Below are positions 25,810 through 34,532 of a stretch of DNA of 64,000 nucleotides, piece by piece (within the stretch, counting starts at the first letter, position 1; each line of letters opens with the position of its first letter). The stretch is from Afipia birgiae 34632. Lineage in GTDB: Bacteria; Pseudomonadota; Alphaproteobacteria; Rhizobiales; Xanthobacteraceae. The position numbers and the translations under genes were made by a program. The DNA lies in NCBI RefSeq assembly GCF_000308295.2, contig NZ_HG326652.1, positions 2,576,818-2,640,817 on the forward strand. Direction: 5' to 3'. The notes beneath the pieces are model-generated. The model worked only from the letters and a program-made list of their open reading frames with translations. It had not been told where the DNA came from and searched no databases.

Positions 25810-26596
25810 TCAATACTTGGCGAGCACCGGGCCGCCCCAGTTGAACTTGTAGTTCACACCGACAAGGGCTGTCTGCAGCGTCAGGCGCGTCTCGTTCAGT
25901 GTTGGCGCGCCAAAAGTGCCCGGCGCGTTCGCGAACGCAATGTTCGTTCGGCCGAAGTCCATATAGCTGTATTCAGCGAACACCGACCAGTTCGGAGCGA
26001 ACATCCATTCCAGGCCGCCGCCAACCGTCCACCCCGCGCGATTGCTACGCGCGGTCTCCGAAAGAAAGAGAAATGGGATCGTGCTGAAAACCTCGGTGTC
26101 GACGCGCGTCCATGCGCCACCGCCTTTTACGTAACCGAGCACCTGCGGAGCGAACAGGTAGCCCAGGCGAGCGGTCCCGGTATAGACGTCTCTCGTGGTC
26201 GTCTGCTGAAACACCCTCAACGGAGTCAGTCGCGGATCAGAGGAAACATTACTGCTGTTGATGTCGCCGAAGTCGAACATGCCTTGCACGCCAACGACCC
26301 AGTTTCCAGCGAACTGATAATCGCAGCCGACCTGCACGCCGCCGATGACAGCGCTTCCTTCGGAACTGCCAAACGCGAGCGGCGGTACGAACGGAACGCC
26401 CGCAGTATTGCTATTGGCGTTTTGTTCAATGGTGCCAGCCGCCGCCGACGTTGCCGCCGACATAGCAGCCGGTCCAGTTGTAGCTCACGATCGGAGCGAC
26501 AGGCGCTTTCGTATACGTCCGGGCGGAGATATCGGCAGCCCGTGCGCTGGCTGCGCCGAGCACTGCAACGGCAGCAGCGATCAAAAGCCTCTTCAT
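25810..26596 (-). pseudogene. Outer membrane beta-barrel protein interrupted by a frameshift
   Basis: The N-terminal part (from ATG 26596, with AGGAGGGA upstream) reads a signal peptide MKRLLIAAAVAVLGAASARA and the start of an Omp25-type barrel, YNWTGCYVGGNVGGGWHH, then stops at 26426. A different frame open from about 26463 continues the barrel (GGVQVGCDYQFAGNWVVGVQ; EYSYMDFGR) to the terminal aromatic-rich strand ending at 25810. The two overlap at 26426-26463, so a net one-base shift splits what would be one porin-like protein of about 260 residues. It may be a true pseudogene or a sequencing error. Confidence 0.75.
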
Positions 26597-26745
26597 CAAA
26601 TCCCTCCTCAAGAAAAATAAACGCTCAAAAAACTGGCAACAGGTTACGGAGGGTCTGAAAGCAATGATGTAGCGCACGGGCAACACCCCCGGTCATTAGC
26701 CAGAAGAGCCCTCCTTTCCAAACGATGCTGGGATACCCCAAACGA

Positions 26746-26773
26746 AAAATGCCCGCGACAGGCGCGGGCATTA
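26746..26773 (-). terminator. Terminator of the L,D-transpeptidase gene
   Basis: AATGCCCGCG-CCTGT-CGCGGGCATTTTTCG on the minus strand, about 23 bp after the stop. Confidence 0.8.
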
Positions 26774-26795
26774 TCATTCCATTTGAAATCTTCGC

Positions 26796-28004
26796 TTAGC
26801 GGATCGTGACCGGCGCGGGTAGCGGCGGCACTGCCGTCGGCCCCTGATTGGCGACGCCCATCGAGGCGGTCGGACGCTGCTGCGGAGCGGCGTCGTTGGC
26901 CATCGACACAGGTGCGGGTCCGCCCTGATACGGCTGCGCGGACGCGGCGACAGGCGGCGGCTTGCCGCCCGGCAACACCACCACACGGGTACCGACCTTG
27001 GCGCGCTCGAACAGATCGGTGATGTCCTCGTTCAGCAGGCCGATGCAGCCCGACGAGACGAACTGACCAATGGTTGACGGCTGGTTGGTGCCGTGGATGC
27101 GGTACAAGGTCGAACCGAGATACATGGCGCGCGCGCCCATCGGGTTACCGTCGCCGCCGGCCATGAAGCGCGGCAGGTAAGGCTGGCGCTCGATCATTTC
27201 CGTCGGTGGGTGCCAATCCGGCCATTCCGCCTTGCGGGTGATCTTCTGCACGCCGGTCCAGGTAAAGCCATCCCGCCCGACGCGGACGCCGTAGCGGATC
27301 GCCCGGCCATTGCCGAGAACGTAATAGAGATGCGTGTTCGGCGTATCGACGATGATGGTGCCGGCAGGCTCCTTCGTCGGATAGTTCACTTCCTGCTTGC
27401 GCAGGTTCGGCGGCAATTCCTTGCGCGGGCCGGTTTCGGGCTGTTCTTCCGGCGGCAGCGCCGACAGAGCCATCGGCTGTCCATTGGGCGCGACGTTGCC
27501 CTGCTGGACTGCGCCGGCATCGATTCCGCCCGGCGGACGCGGACGATCTGTAAAATCGGCGCCCTGCGGCGGGCCGCGCTCGCTGTAAATCGGGGCCGGG
27601 CCGCGATCCGAATAGGCCGGCGCAGGCGGCGCGCCCGAATAGGCCGTGGGACGGCCATAGCGCGGATCATCCGGCGACATCACCGGGCCGCGCGGGTCCA
27701 GTCCCGGCTGCTGATAGCTGTGCTGCTGCGGAGCGGACTGCTGGTAATTCGGCTGCTGCTGATAACCGGGAGGCGACAGCGCGGTGCCGCGGTCATCGCC
27801 GTCAAGCCGGTCGAAATCCGGAACCCCGCGGCGGTCGTCCTGATAGCCGCCCGGCGCGCCATACGGCGCGGGCTGGAGCGGCTGTGAATAGCCCGGAGGC
27901 GGCGGATAGGATTGCGCCAGAGCGACAGGCGCACCTGCCAGACCGGCTACCGCGGAAACCGCAAAAGCCGTCGTGAAAGACTTGGAAAGCCGATTGAACA
28001 TCAT
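26796..28004 (-). CDS. L,D-transpeptidase (YkuD-type) with long Pro/Gln/Tyr-rich linker
   Basis: A 402-residue exported enzyme that makes 3-3 crosslinks in peptidoglycan or attaches proteins to it. A signal peptide (to about residue 30) is followed by about 170 residues of low-complexity Pro/Gly/Tyr/Gln (repeated YSDRGPAPIYSERG), then the YkuD domain (about 210-360) with HGTNQPSTIGQFVSSGCIGL: catalytic His and C320. The tail is Pro/Ala rich. The start is the MM pair at 28004/28001. The long disordered linker may span the cell wall. Confidence 0.88.
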   Translation of the reverse strand: MMFNRLSKSFTTAFAVSAVAGLAGAPVALAQSYPPPPGYSQPLQPAPYGAPGGYQDDRRGVPDFDRLDGDDRGTALSPPGYQQQPNYQQSAPQQHSYQQPGLDPRGPVMSPDDPRYGRPTAYSGAPPAPAYSDRGPAPIYSERGPPQGADFTDRPRPPGGIDAGAVQQGNVAPNGQPMALSALPPEEQPETGPRKELPPNLRKQEVNYPTKEPAGTIIVDTPNTHLYYVLGNGRAIRYGVRVGRDGFTWTGVQKITRKAEWPDWHPPTEMIERQPYLPRFMAGGDGNPMGARAMYLGSTLYRIHGTNQPSTIGQFVSSGCIGLLNEDITDLFERAKVGTRVVVLPGGKPPPVAASAQPYQGGPAPVSMANDAAPQQRPTASMGVANQGPTAVPPLPAPVTIR

Positions 28005-28376
28005 GCCCCTTTTATAGCGCGAACCCGCCACCGTATCGTTAACGGCAGTTCGCGCAGGATAGCGGCGCATTCAAGACATTGATTGAAAAAAGCGCCTTGG
28101 AATGGCTGACATTTTCGCGAGATTGCAACCGGGCAACAGGTTCTGGGCAATGTCGCGGCACACCCGGGTCCAGCCTAACTTTTTTCGGGCAATTTCGCGG
28201 CGTGCGATATCCTTGATCTCGGGTCTGATTCGAGCCTTTCGCCCGTTCATCGCGCCCTGTTCCCCGGCCTCTGTTCAGCTTTCCGGTCAGGGTTTTGTGT
28301 TTTCCAGCGTTCGCAAGCGTTCCGTTTTGGCTCGATCATCTTCGCGCCGCCATCGTCGAAGGCAGGACACGACAAT
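28005..28376. other. Divergent intergenic region
   Basis: About 370 bp between the L,D-transpeptidase and the ELKSS-repeat membrane protein, transcribed away from each other. It should hold both promoters; I see no convincing repeat, RNA or protein gene here, although long frames cross it on the plus strand. Confidence 0.4.
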
Positions 28377-29315
28377 ATGCTCCCCGGCTTCCGAATCCTG
28401 TTTGCGACGACCGTGCTGGCGATTTCCATTCTGGTCTTCGGCCTCGGCGCTGCGGCGCTGCTGCGCGCCGCGCACGAGGAATTCGCCAGCCTGCCGTCAT
28501 GGCGGCTGGCCCAGCAGCCGGTTCTCACACCATTCACGCCGCAGGTGCCTCGGCTCGAAACCACGCCGGTGCTGGCGATGCTAAGAATCGAAGCGCCGGG
28601 GACGAAGCCGCTTCCGGAAACGTTTCGCCCGCAGGTCGTTCTGCCTGAACCGGCTCCGCAGCAACCGGCCACCACTCAGGTCACGCCCGCCGAGGTACTG
28701 GATGTAAGACCAGCCGAGACGGCGACGCAGGACAGCGGCAGCGCGGTCAAGGACGCCGATGAGGCAACGGCAAGCGCGCCTGTTAGCGAGCAGGCCGCGG
28801 CCTGGAGCGCGCCGGCCAGCATCGAGACTCCTGCAAAGCCCGACGCCGCGCTCCAGGAAGCCAATGCTCCTGACGTGAAGACGCCGGACGTCAAGGCGCC
28901 CGACAGCAGGATCCTCGAACCGGCGCAGCCCGCACCCACGGAGCTGAAGTCATCCGAGTTGAAGTCATCCGAGTTGAAGTCATCCGAGTTGAAGTCCTGG
29001 GAGTTGAAGTCCTGGGAGTTGAAGTCTTGGGAATTGAAGTCCGCCGAGCTGAAGTCATCGGACGTCAAACCGTCGCCGTCGAAAGCGCCGGTGACCGAAG
29101 CCTCCGAACCTCTGTCGACGGTGGCATCGATCGAACGCTCATCAGAGGCGACCGCTTCCGCCACCGAGCCGTATCCGGCTGCGAAAAAAAACCGGCGCGC
29201 GAGCGCCCGTGCCATCGCACAGCGGCGTGAGGCGGCACGCGCCCGCGCCGAAGCGCGCGCGAGGGCCGAACAACTGCGGCAGCAGCAAAACGCATTTTCC
29301 CTGTTCGGCGGCTAG
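28377..29315 (+). CDS. Membrane-anchored protein with ELKSS/ELKSW pentapeptide repeats
   Basis: A 312-residue protein with one N-terminal membrane anchor (ILFATTVLAISILVFGLGAA) and an otherwise periplasmic or cytosolic low-complexity chain rich in Ala, Pro and Glu. Residues 189-228 are eight tandem pentads (ELKSS x3, ELKSW x3, ELKSA, ELKSS) encoded by 15-bp DNA repeats. The C-terminal 50 residues are Arg/Ala rich (ARARAEARARAEQLRQQQ), likely a charged helix. No family recognised. The repeat suggests copy-number variation between strains. Confidence 0.7.
   Translation: MLPGFRILFATTVLAISILVFGLGAAALLRAAHEEFASLPSWRLAQQPVLTPFTPQVPRLETTPVLAMLRIEAPGTKPLPETFRPQVVLPEPAPQQPATTQVTPAEVLDVRPAETATQDSGSAVKDADEATASAPVSEQAAAWSAPASIETPAKPDAALQEANAPDVKTPDVKAPDSRILEPAQPAPTELKSSELKSSELKSSELKSWELKSWELKSWELKSAELKSSDVKPSPSKAPVTEASEPLSTVASIERSSEATASATEPYPAAKKNRRASARAIAQRREAARARAEARARAEQLRQQQNAFSLFGG
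28941..29060 (+). repeat. Tandem 15-bp repeat, eight units
   Basis: Eight units of GAGTTGAAGTCATCC and variants with CCTGG, CTTGG or CCGCC at the end, in frame within the membrane protein gene. A degenerate ninth unit (GACGTCAAACCGTCG) follows. Three internal units are identical or one base apart, suggesting recent slippage or unequal exchange. Confidence 0.9.
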
Positions 29316-29444
29316 TGCCTGAATCCGAAGCCCGCGTCATTTTGCACCGCGAGCCGCCACGCCAAGACGGCAGAGCTACGCGGGTCAGGTCGCCTACGCA
29401 GGCCTATGGTCTGCAATGCCATTCCATGACGGATAAGAAATATT

Positions 29445-29561
29445 CTCTTAAGAGCATCTTATCCAGCTTAAAACGCTCTTAAGAGCTAATGCATTGCACC
29501 TCACTCAATTCCATGCTATGCTTTCAAGAGCAGATTAACCGCCTTAAAGGCTCTTGAGAGC
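29445..29561. promoter_or_regulatory. Three-palindrome operator region of hipBA
   Basis: CTCTTAAGAG at 29445-29454 and 29476-29485 (inside GCTCTTAAGAGC), and GCTCTTGAGAGC at 29550-29561, plus a half-site CAAGAGC at 29525-29531. Centre spacings are about 31 and 75 bp, near 3 and 7 helical turns. The last site ends 2 bp before the hipB-like ATG. A HipB-type protein is the natural binder, by analogy with autoregulated hipBA operons. Confidence 0.75.
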
Positions 29562-29563
29562 AC

Positions 29564-29905
29564 ATGGTCGCCTTAAATAAACTTCAAAAAGCCCCACCAT
29601 ATCCAGTGGAACAGGCCCTCAAGCGCTTGGGCGAAAACCTGCGCACGGCAAGAATCCGCCGGAGCATTACGATCGCAGATGCCGCAGCAAGGATCGGCAC
29701 GGGACCGCGTGCAGTCATGGATGCCGAGAAAGGCAAGGCCTCTACCGGCATCGTCGTCTACGCAGGGCTTCTCTGGCTCTATGATCTCCTTCAGCCTTTT
29801 GAAGATATCGCCGATCCCTTGAAGGATCCGGAGGGGCTTTCGCTGCAATCAGCGAGAGAACGCACCCGCGTGCGCAAGAGCGGCGGCCTCGATAATGACT
29901 TCTAA
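29564..29905 (+). CDS. HipB-like XRE family antitoxin
   Basis: A 113-residue protein with a Cro/C1-type HTH at about residues 18-75 (LGENLRTARIRRSITIADAA, then IGTGPRAVMDAEKGKAS) and a C-terminal tail. It overlaps the hipA-like gene by 11 bases, as usual for toxin-antitoxin pairs. It should neutralise HipA and repress the operon through the palindromes upstream. It is longer than E. coli HipB (88 residues). Base composition here is less GC-rich than neighbours, hinting at horizontal gain. Confidence 0.85.
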   Translation: MVALNKLQKAPPYPVEQALKRLGENLRTARIRRSITIADAAARIGTGPRAVMDAEKGKASTGIVVYAGLLWLYDLLQPFEDIADPLKDPEGLSLQSARERTRVRKSGGLDNDF

Positions 29906-31148
29906 GACCGGCACGGAATGCTTTGTCTACATGACACTGCCGGGTGAAACCGAGTCCGTGACAGCAGGACGTTTCGAATTGACGAAGGACCGGCGCGGCA
30001 ATGCGCTCGGCAAATTCGTCTACGGCAAATCCTATCTCGCACGCGGCAACGCCGTCGCCATAGATCCGATCGAACTCAAGCTCTCAGGCGCGACTTACGA
30101 AACAGCGCGGCTGAATGGCGTGTTCGGCGCGCTCCGAGATTTGGGTCCTGACTATTGGGGCCGTCGCGTGATTGAGAAACGCGCGGGCATCCCGCAACTC
30201 GGCGAACTCGATTACTTGCTCAACTCAGCCGACGACCGCGCGGGAGCACTTGGCTTTGGCCTGGGTCAGAACCCGCCCGCCCCCCGGCGCAAGTTCAATA
30301 AAACACTTGAACTCGCGAAGCTTCAGGAAATTGCCGAAGCGCTGATGCGCGAGGAAGATATCAAGACGGAAGAAGCTGCTCAGATACAGGATCTGATGCT
30401 GATTGGCACGTCGATGGGCGGCGCGCGCCCAAAAGCTGTCGTGGAAGACGCTGATGGATTGTGGGTCGCAAAATTCAATCGTCCCGACGATCGCTGGAAC
30501 AACGCGCGCGTCGAACACGCCATGCTTGAGCTTGCAAAAATCTGCGGCATTAGCGTTGCGGCGAACCGCATCGAAACCATTGCCGGAAAGGATGTATTGC
30601 TGATCAAGCGCTTTGACCGAGCAAAGACCGGCAAGGGATACACAAAATCAAGAATGATCAGCGGCCTTACTCTGCTTCGCGCCGAGGAAACACCGGACGC
30701 GAGATGGTCCTATGTCCTGATGGCCGAGGAGCTGCGCCGTGTGGTGGAAGAACCCAAAAGGGATGCGCTCGAGCTTTTTCGCCGTATGACTTTCAACGCG
30801 CTGATTTCGAACATCGACGATCATCCGCGCAACCATGCTCTCATTGCGAAAGAGCGTGAGTGGAGTCTCTCCCCTGCCTATGATTTGACCCCAGCAGCTG
30901 TGGTCGCTCAGGATCACCGCGACCTCGCGATGGAGATCGGCGATCTGGGCCGTTATGCAAATGCCAAGAACCTTCTTTCGCAACACACGCGATTTCTCCT
31001 CGAAGAGGAAGAAGCGAAGGCCATTGTTTCAGGTATGACCGACAAGGTACGCACGACCTGGTACGATGTTGTCCGCGCGCAAGGGGTAACTGAAAAGGAT
31101 GCTGAAACGATCCGAAGCGCATTTGTGTACGAGGGCTTTTCATTTTGA
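29895..31148 (+). CDS. HipA-like serine/threonine kinase toxin
   Basis: A 417-residue kinase of the HipA family. GTSMGGARPKAVV (from residue 171) forms the ATP-contacting glycine-rich loop, K193 follows in LWVAKF, and the catalytic/metal block NALISNIDDHPRNHAL covers N306, D309 and N313; SPAYDLTP is the conserved activation-segment motif. E. coli HipA phosphorylates glutamyl-tRNA synthetase; other HipA proteins choose different tRNA synthetases. The N-terminal domain is fused, not split as in three-gene HIPBST systems. The target here is unknown. Confidence 0.88.
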   Translation: MTSKTGTECFVYMTLPGETESVTAGRFELTKDRRGNALGKFVYGKSYLARGNAVAIDPIELKLSGATYETARLNGVFGALRDLGPDYWGRRVIEKRAGIPQLGELDYLLNSADDRAGALGFGLGQNPPAPRRKFNKTLELAKLQEIAEALMREEDIKTEEAAQIQDLMLIGTSMGGARPKAVVEDADGLWVAKFNRPDDRWNNARVEHAMLELAKICGISVAANRIETIAGKDVLLIKRFDRAKTGKGYTKSRMISGLTLLRAEETPDARWSYVLMAEELRRVVEEPKRDALELFRRMTFNALISNIDDHPRNHALIAKEREWSLSPAYDLTPAAVVAQDHRDLAMEIGDLGRYANAKNLLSQHTRFLLEEEEAKAIVSGMTDKVRTTWYDVVRAQGVTEKDAETIRSAFVYEGFSF

Positions 31149-31193
31149 CGGAGTGGCGCGCTTCTGCGCCCAGGAACGCCGGACTTTGCTTGA

Positions 31194-32045
31194 CTACGCC
31201 GGACCGGTTACCACCGGCGGCCCCCCCTGCTCGCCCCATTCCGACCATGAGCCGTCATAGAGCGCGGTGTCGGCGATGCCGAGCCGGTACAGCGCCAATG
31301 TCAGCACGCCGGCGGATACGCCGGAGCCGCAGCTCGTGACGATGGGCTTGTCGAGATCGACACCCGCGCCGGAAAACGCCGCGCGCAAGTCCTCAAGCGG
31401 CTTCATCGCACCGGTGTTGGCATCGAACAGGCCCGCGTAAGGCACGCTTCTCGCACCGGGAATATGTCCGCCCCGCAGGCCCGGACGCGGTTCGGGCACA
31501 GAGCCCTCGAACCGCGCGCTCGGCCGCGCGTCGATCACCTGCTCGGCCTTGCTCTCAAGATTTCCGATCAGCTGCTGCATGCTGCGGACACGTCTGGCGT
31601 CGAACGTCGCCTTGAAGGTCGCAGGCTTCGGCTTTGCGTCGCCGCTCTCGACGGCGCGCCCTTCAGCCAGCCACTTCTTCAGGCCGCCATCGAGCACGCG
31701 CACATTTGCGTGGCCGAACGAGAGGAACATCCACCATCCGCGCGGCGCTGCGACCCAGCCGCCGGCGTCGTACAGCACCACGGTGTCGTCGTTGCCGATG
31801 CCGAGCGCTCCGATGTCGCGGCCGAACTGCTCGGCCGACGGAAACATGTGCGGCAGCGGGCTCGCGTGATCCGACACCGCATCGACATCGAAGAACACCG
31901 CGCCCGGAATGTGCTGCGCCAGATAGTCGTCCTTCGGCAGCGGCAGGACGCCGGGCAGCTTGAATGTCGCATCGAGAACTTTCACGCGCGGATCGTTCAG
32001 GTGCGCGGCAAGCCATTCGGTGGAGACGAGAGGGTCGGTGCTCAT
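31194..32045 (-). CDS. sseA: 3-mercaptopyruvate/thiosulfate sulfurtransferase
   Basis: A 283-residue tandem rhodanese. The first domain (about residues 5-135) is non-catalytic but keeps LYDAGGWVAAPRGWWMFLSF; the second (145-280) has the active-site loop TSCGSGVSAG with C239. The CGSGVxA loop favours 3-mercaptopyruvate. Cytosolic. ATG at 32045 is the family start; the frame continues upstream through repeat family C. A single-domain rhodanese gene lies upstream on the same strand. Confidence 0.9.
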   Translation of the reverse strand: MSTDPLVSTEWLAAHLNDPRVKVLDATFKLPGVLPLPKDDYLAQHIPGAVFFDVDAVSDHASPLPHMFPSAEQFGRDIGALGIGNDDTVVLYDAGGWVAAPRGWWMFLSFGHANVRVLDGGLKKWLAEGRAVESGDAKPKPATFKATFDARRVRSMQQLIGNLESKAEQVIDARPSARFEGSVPEPRPGLRGGHIPGARSVPYAGLFDANTGAMKPLEDLRAAFSGAGVDLDKPIVTSCGSGVSAGVLTLALYRLGIADTALYDGSWSEWGEQGGPPVVTGPA

Positions 32046-32078
32046 GTCTATTCCCTGCAGTTCGCTATCAACAATGTC

Positions 32079-32158
32079 GTCATTGCGAGGAGCATAGCGA
32101 CGAAGCAATCCAGTCTTGCTTGTTGCTTCTGGATTGCTTCGCTTCGCTCGCAATGACG
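32079..32158. repeat. Family C inverted repeat, copy 1
   Basis: Ends CGTCATTGCGAGGAGCATAG / GCTTCGCTCGCAATGACG around GCGACGAAGCAATCCAG and its inverse CTGGATTGCTTCGC, with about 12 bp between. Sits between the two rhodanese genes. Other copies: 37482, 48244, 50624, 52671. Confidence 0.85.
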
Positions 32159-32165
32159 AAAACGC

Positions 32166-32594
32166 TCAATCCTTCTTCTTCGGCTCGACCTTCTCGACCG
32201 GACCGCCGGCGGCCTTCCATGCGGTGAAGCCGCCGCCGAGATGTGCCACGGGAGCAAGCCCCATGTCCTGCGCGGTCTTGGCGGCCAGCGCCGAGCGCCA
32301 GCCCGAGGCGCACTGGAATAGGAACTTCTTGTTTTCCTGAAACACCGGCTTGGCGTAGGGGCTTTCCGGATCGATCCAGAATTCCAGCATGCCGCGCGGA
32401 CAGTGAAACGCGCCGGGAATGCGACCTTCGCGTTCGATCTCGCGCGGATCGCGCAAATCGACGATCACGACCTCGTCCTGCCCGACGCCACCTTGCGGAA
32501 AACGCTCGACGGCTTCCGCCGCATTGATGGTCTCGATCTGCGCGTTGGCTTCGTCGAGAAGTTTTTTGTAACCGCGGGTAATTGTAGAGGGCAT
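32166..32594 (-). CDS. Single-domain rhodanese-like protein
   Basis: A 142-residue cytosolic protein with one rhodanese domain (residues 20-135). Nucleophile C95 is in FLFQCASGWRSALAA, a CxxGxR active-site loop; the VIVDLRDPREIEREGRIPGA block is typical. It is upstream of and in line with sseA, separated by 120 bp with a family C repeat. The sulfur acceptor is unknown. Confidence 0.88.
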   Translation of the reverse strand: MPSTITRGYKKLLDEANAQIETINAAEAVERFPQGGVGQDEVVIVDLRDPREIEREGRIPGAFHCPRGMLEFWIDPESPYAKPVFQENKKFLFQCASGWRSALAAKTAQDMGLAPVAHLGGGFTAWKAAGGPVEKVEPKKKD

Positions 32595-32669
32595 TTTTTC
32601 TTCCGGTCATGGGGGCGGGGTGAATGGCGCAACACTCGCCTCTTCCCGCCAACAAGACAAGGCAGAAAA

Positions 32670-33845
32670 CTACCGCGTCAATTCCTTCATCGCGCCCTCA
32701 AGTCCCTCGAGGGTCAGCGGGAACATGCGCTCGGAGAACAGCCGGCGGATCACGGTGGTGGATTCCGAATAATCCCAGTGCTTGCGCGCGACGGGATTGA
32801 GCCAGACCGCATGCGGATAGGTGCGCGTCACGCGCTCCAGCCACACCGAGCCGGGTTCCTCGTTGACGTGCTCAACCGAGCCGCCCGGCACCACGATCTC
32901 ATACGGCGACATCGACGCGTCGCCGACGAACACGACCTTATAGTCATGCGGATACTTGTGCAGGATATCCCAGGTCGGGGTGCGGTCGGTGAAGCGGCGC
33001 TTGTTGCTCTTCCACACGCCCTCATAGAGACAGTTGTGGAAGTAGAAATACTCCATGTGCTTGAACTCGGCCTTCGCCGCCGAGAACAGTTCCTCGACCT
33101 GCGCGATATGACCGTCCATCGATCCGCCGATGTCGAAGAAGATCAGGACCTTTACCGCATTGCGCCGCTCGGGGCGCATGTGGACGTCGAGATAGCCGTG
33201 GTTGGCGGTTTCCCGAATGGTGGTGTCGAGATCGAGTTCGTCTGGCGCACCGGTGCGCGCGAACTTGCGCAGGCGGCGCAGCGCCACCTTGATGTTGCGG
33301 ATGCCGAGTTCGACGTTGCCGTCGAGATCCTTGAACTCGCGCTTGTCCCAGACCTTCACCGCGGAGAAGTTGCGGTTCTTCTCCTGGCCGATGCGGATGC
33401 CTTCCGGATTGTAGCCGTTCGCACCGAAGGGAGACGTGCCGCCGGTGCCGATCCACTTGCTGCCGCCCTCGTGGCGCTTCTTCTGTTCCTCAAGACGCTT
33501 CTTCAGTGTCTCCATGAGCTTGTCCCAGCCCATAGCCTCGATCTGCTTTTTCTCTTCCTCGGTGAGATATTTCTCGGCGGCCTTGCGCAGCCACTCTGCC
33601 GGGATCTCGGCCTTGTCCATGGCGTCCAGCAGGCTTTCGAGCCCCTTGAACACGGTGCCGAACACGCGGTCGAACTTGTCGAGATTGCGCTCGTCCTTCA
33701 CCAGCGATGCGCGCGACAGATAATAGAAATGCTCCACGCTCTGATCCGCGAGGTTGGCGTCGAGCGCCTCCATCAGCGTCAGATATTCACGCAGCGTGAC
33801 CGGCACCTGCGCGTCGCGCAGCGATGTGAAGAATTGCAGGAACAT
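32670..33845 (-). CDS. VWA/CoxE-like protein
   Basis: A 391-residue cytosolic protein with an N-terminal helical part (1-225) and a von Willebrand A domain (about 230-391) carrying the MIDAS motif FFDIGGSMDG (D238, S242). Proteins of the CoxE/YehP type work with MoxR AAA+ ATPases to remodel or metallate partner enzymes; a MoxR gene is at 34533 on the opposite strand. The usual DxSxS is DxGxS here. ATG at 33845 is used. Confidence 0.88.
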   Translation of the reverse strand: MFLQFFTSLRDAQVPVTLREYLTLMEALDANLADQSVEHFYYLSRASLVKDERNLDKFDRVFGTVFKGLESLLDAMDKAEIPAEWLRKAAEKYLTEEEKKQIEAMGWDKLMETLKKRLEEQKKRHEGGSKWIGTGGTSPFGANGYNPEGIRIGQEKNRNFSAVKVWDKREFKDLDGNVELGIRNIKVALRRLRKFARTGAPDELDLDTTIRETANHGYLDVHMRPERRNAVKVLIFFDIGGSMDGHIAQVEELFSAAKAEFKHMEYFYFHNCLYEGVWKSNKRRFTDRTPTWDILHKYPHDYKVVFVGDASMSPYEIVVPGGSVEHVNEEPGSVWLERVTRTYPHAVWLNPVARKHWDYSESTTVIRRLFSERMFPLTLEGLEGAMKELTR

Positions 33846-34152
33846 GGGACTTAGATCGCCTCCGCAGCCGCTTCCGTCAAGTGCGGGCGCCGCCCTCACT
33901 GACGGATTAGAGTGATGAAACTACAGGCTTGCGGGCCAGCCGTCTGCCCGCGCGCGGCCTGAAAACCGCCCTGCAAGGCAGGCCTGCGTTCAAAAACAGT
34001 ACTGGCGCGGTTTGGATTGGTGTGCAAATTCATTTAAACTGTTGTTTGACGCCCCCCGGACCGCTCCAGCCGGAGACAGTTCGCGGCGTTGACCGGGGAC
34101 GCGCGACGCCCCGAGGCGGGAGTCGCAGCGTTTAAAACAAGGGGTTTGGCTG
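33846..34152. other. Divergent promoter region between the VWA gene and glsB
   Basis: About 300 bp carrying the promoters of the VWA gene (minus) and the small membrane gene (plus). GGCCAGCCG / CGGG arms near 33937 suggest weak structure, but nothing specific was recognised. Confidence 0.35.
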
Positions 34153-34407
34153 ATGGGCATTGAATCCATTATTGTTTGGCTGATCGTTGGCGCGATCGCC
34201 GGCTGGCTTGCGGGTCTTATCGTCAAGGGCGGCGGCTTCGGCCTGCTCGGCAACATCGTGATCGGCATCGTCGGCGCAGTCGTCGCCGGCTGGCTGCTGC
34301 CGCAACTCGGCATTCGTCTCGGAACCGGCATCGTCAGCGCGATCATCAACTCCGCGATCGGCGGCATTATCGTGCTGGTCATCCTCTCATTGATCCGCCG
34401 CGCGTGA
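34153..34407 (+). CDS. GlsB/YeaQ/YmgE family membrane protein
   Basis: An 84-residue protein with three membrane segments rich in glycine (IIVWLIVGAIAGWLAGLIVK; GLLGNIVIGIVGAVVAGWLL; IINSAIGGIIVLVILSLI), the standard length and pattern of this transglycosylase-associated/stress-response family. Inner membrane. Function is poorly understood; some members are induced by acid or envelope stress. A strong terminator follows, so it is monocistronic. Confidence 0.9.
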   Translation: MGIESIIVWLIVGAIAGWLAGLIVKGGGFGLLGNIVIGIVGAVVAGWLLPQLGIRLGTGIVSAIINSAIGGIIVLVILSLIRRA

Positions 34408-34425
34408 CGACCTAAACGGCTTCGG

Positions 34426-34460
34426 GAAGCGACCGCCCATAAAGCGGTCGCTTCTTGTTT
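34426..34460 (+). terminator. Rho-independent terminator of glsB-like gene
   Basis: GAAGCGACCGC-CCATAAA-GCGGTCGCTTCTTGTTT, a perfect 11-bp stem followed by a T-rich tail. Confidence 0.9.
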
Positions 34461-34532
34461 GAAACGAAACGGCGGCGGCATTCTCTTTCGCAAAACAAAC
34501 GAACCCAGACAAACTGACCAAGGCAAACTTCG

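Noticed and set aside
32403-33854. A 483-codon plus-strand frame over the VWA gene
   Set aside because: It lies antisense to a protein with clear VWA and MIDAS motifs; its translation is Arg/His/Leu rich with no family features, as expected from the third-position GC bias of the real gene.
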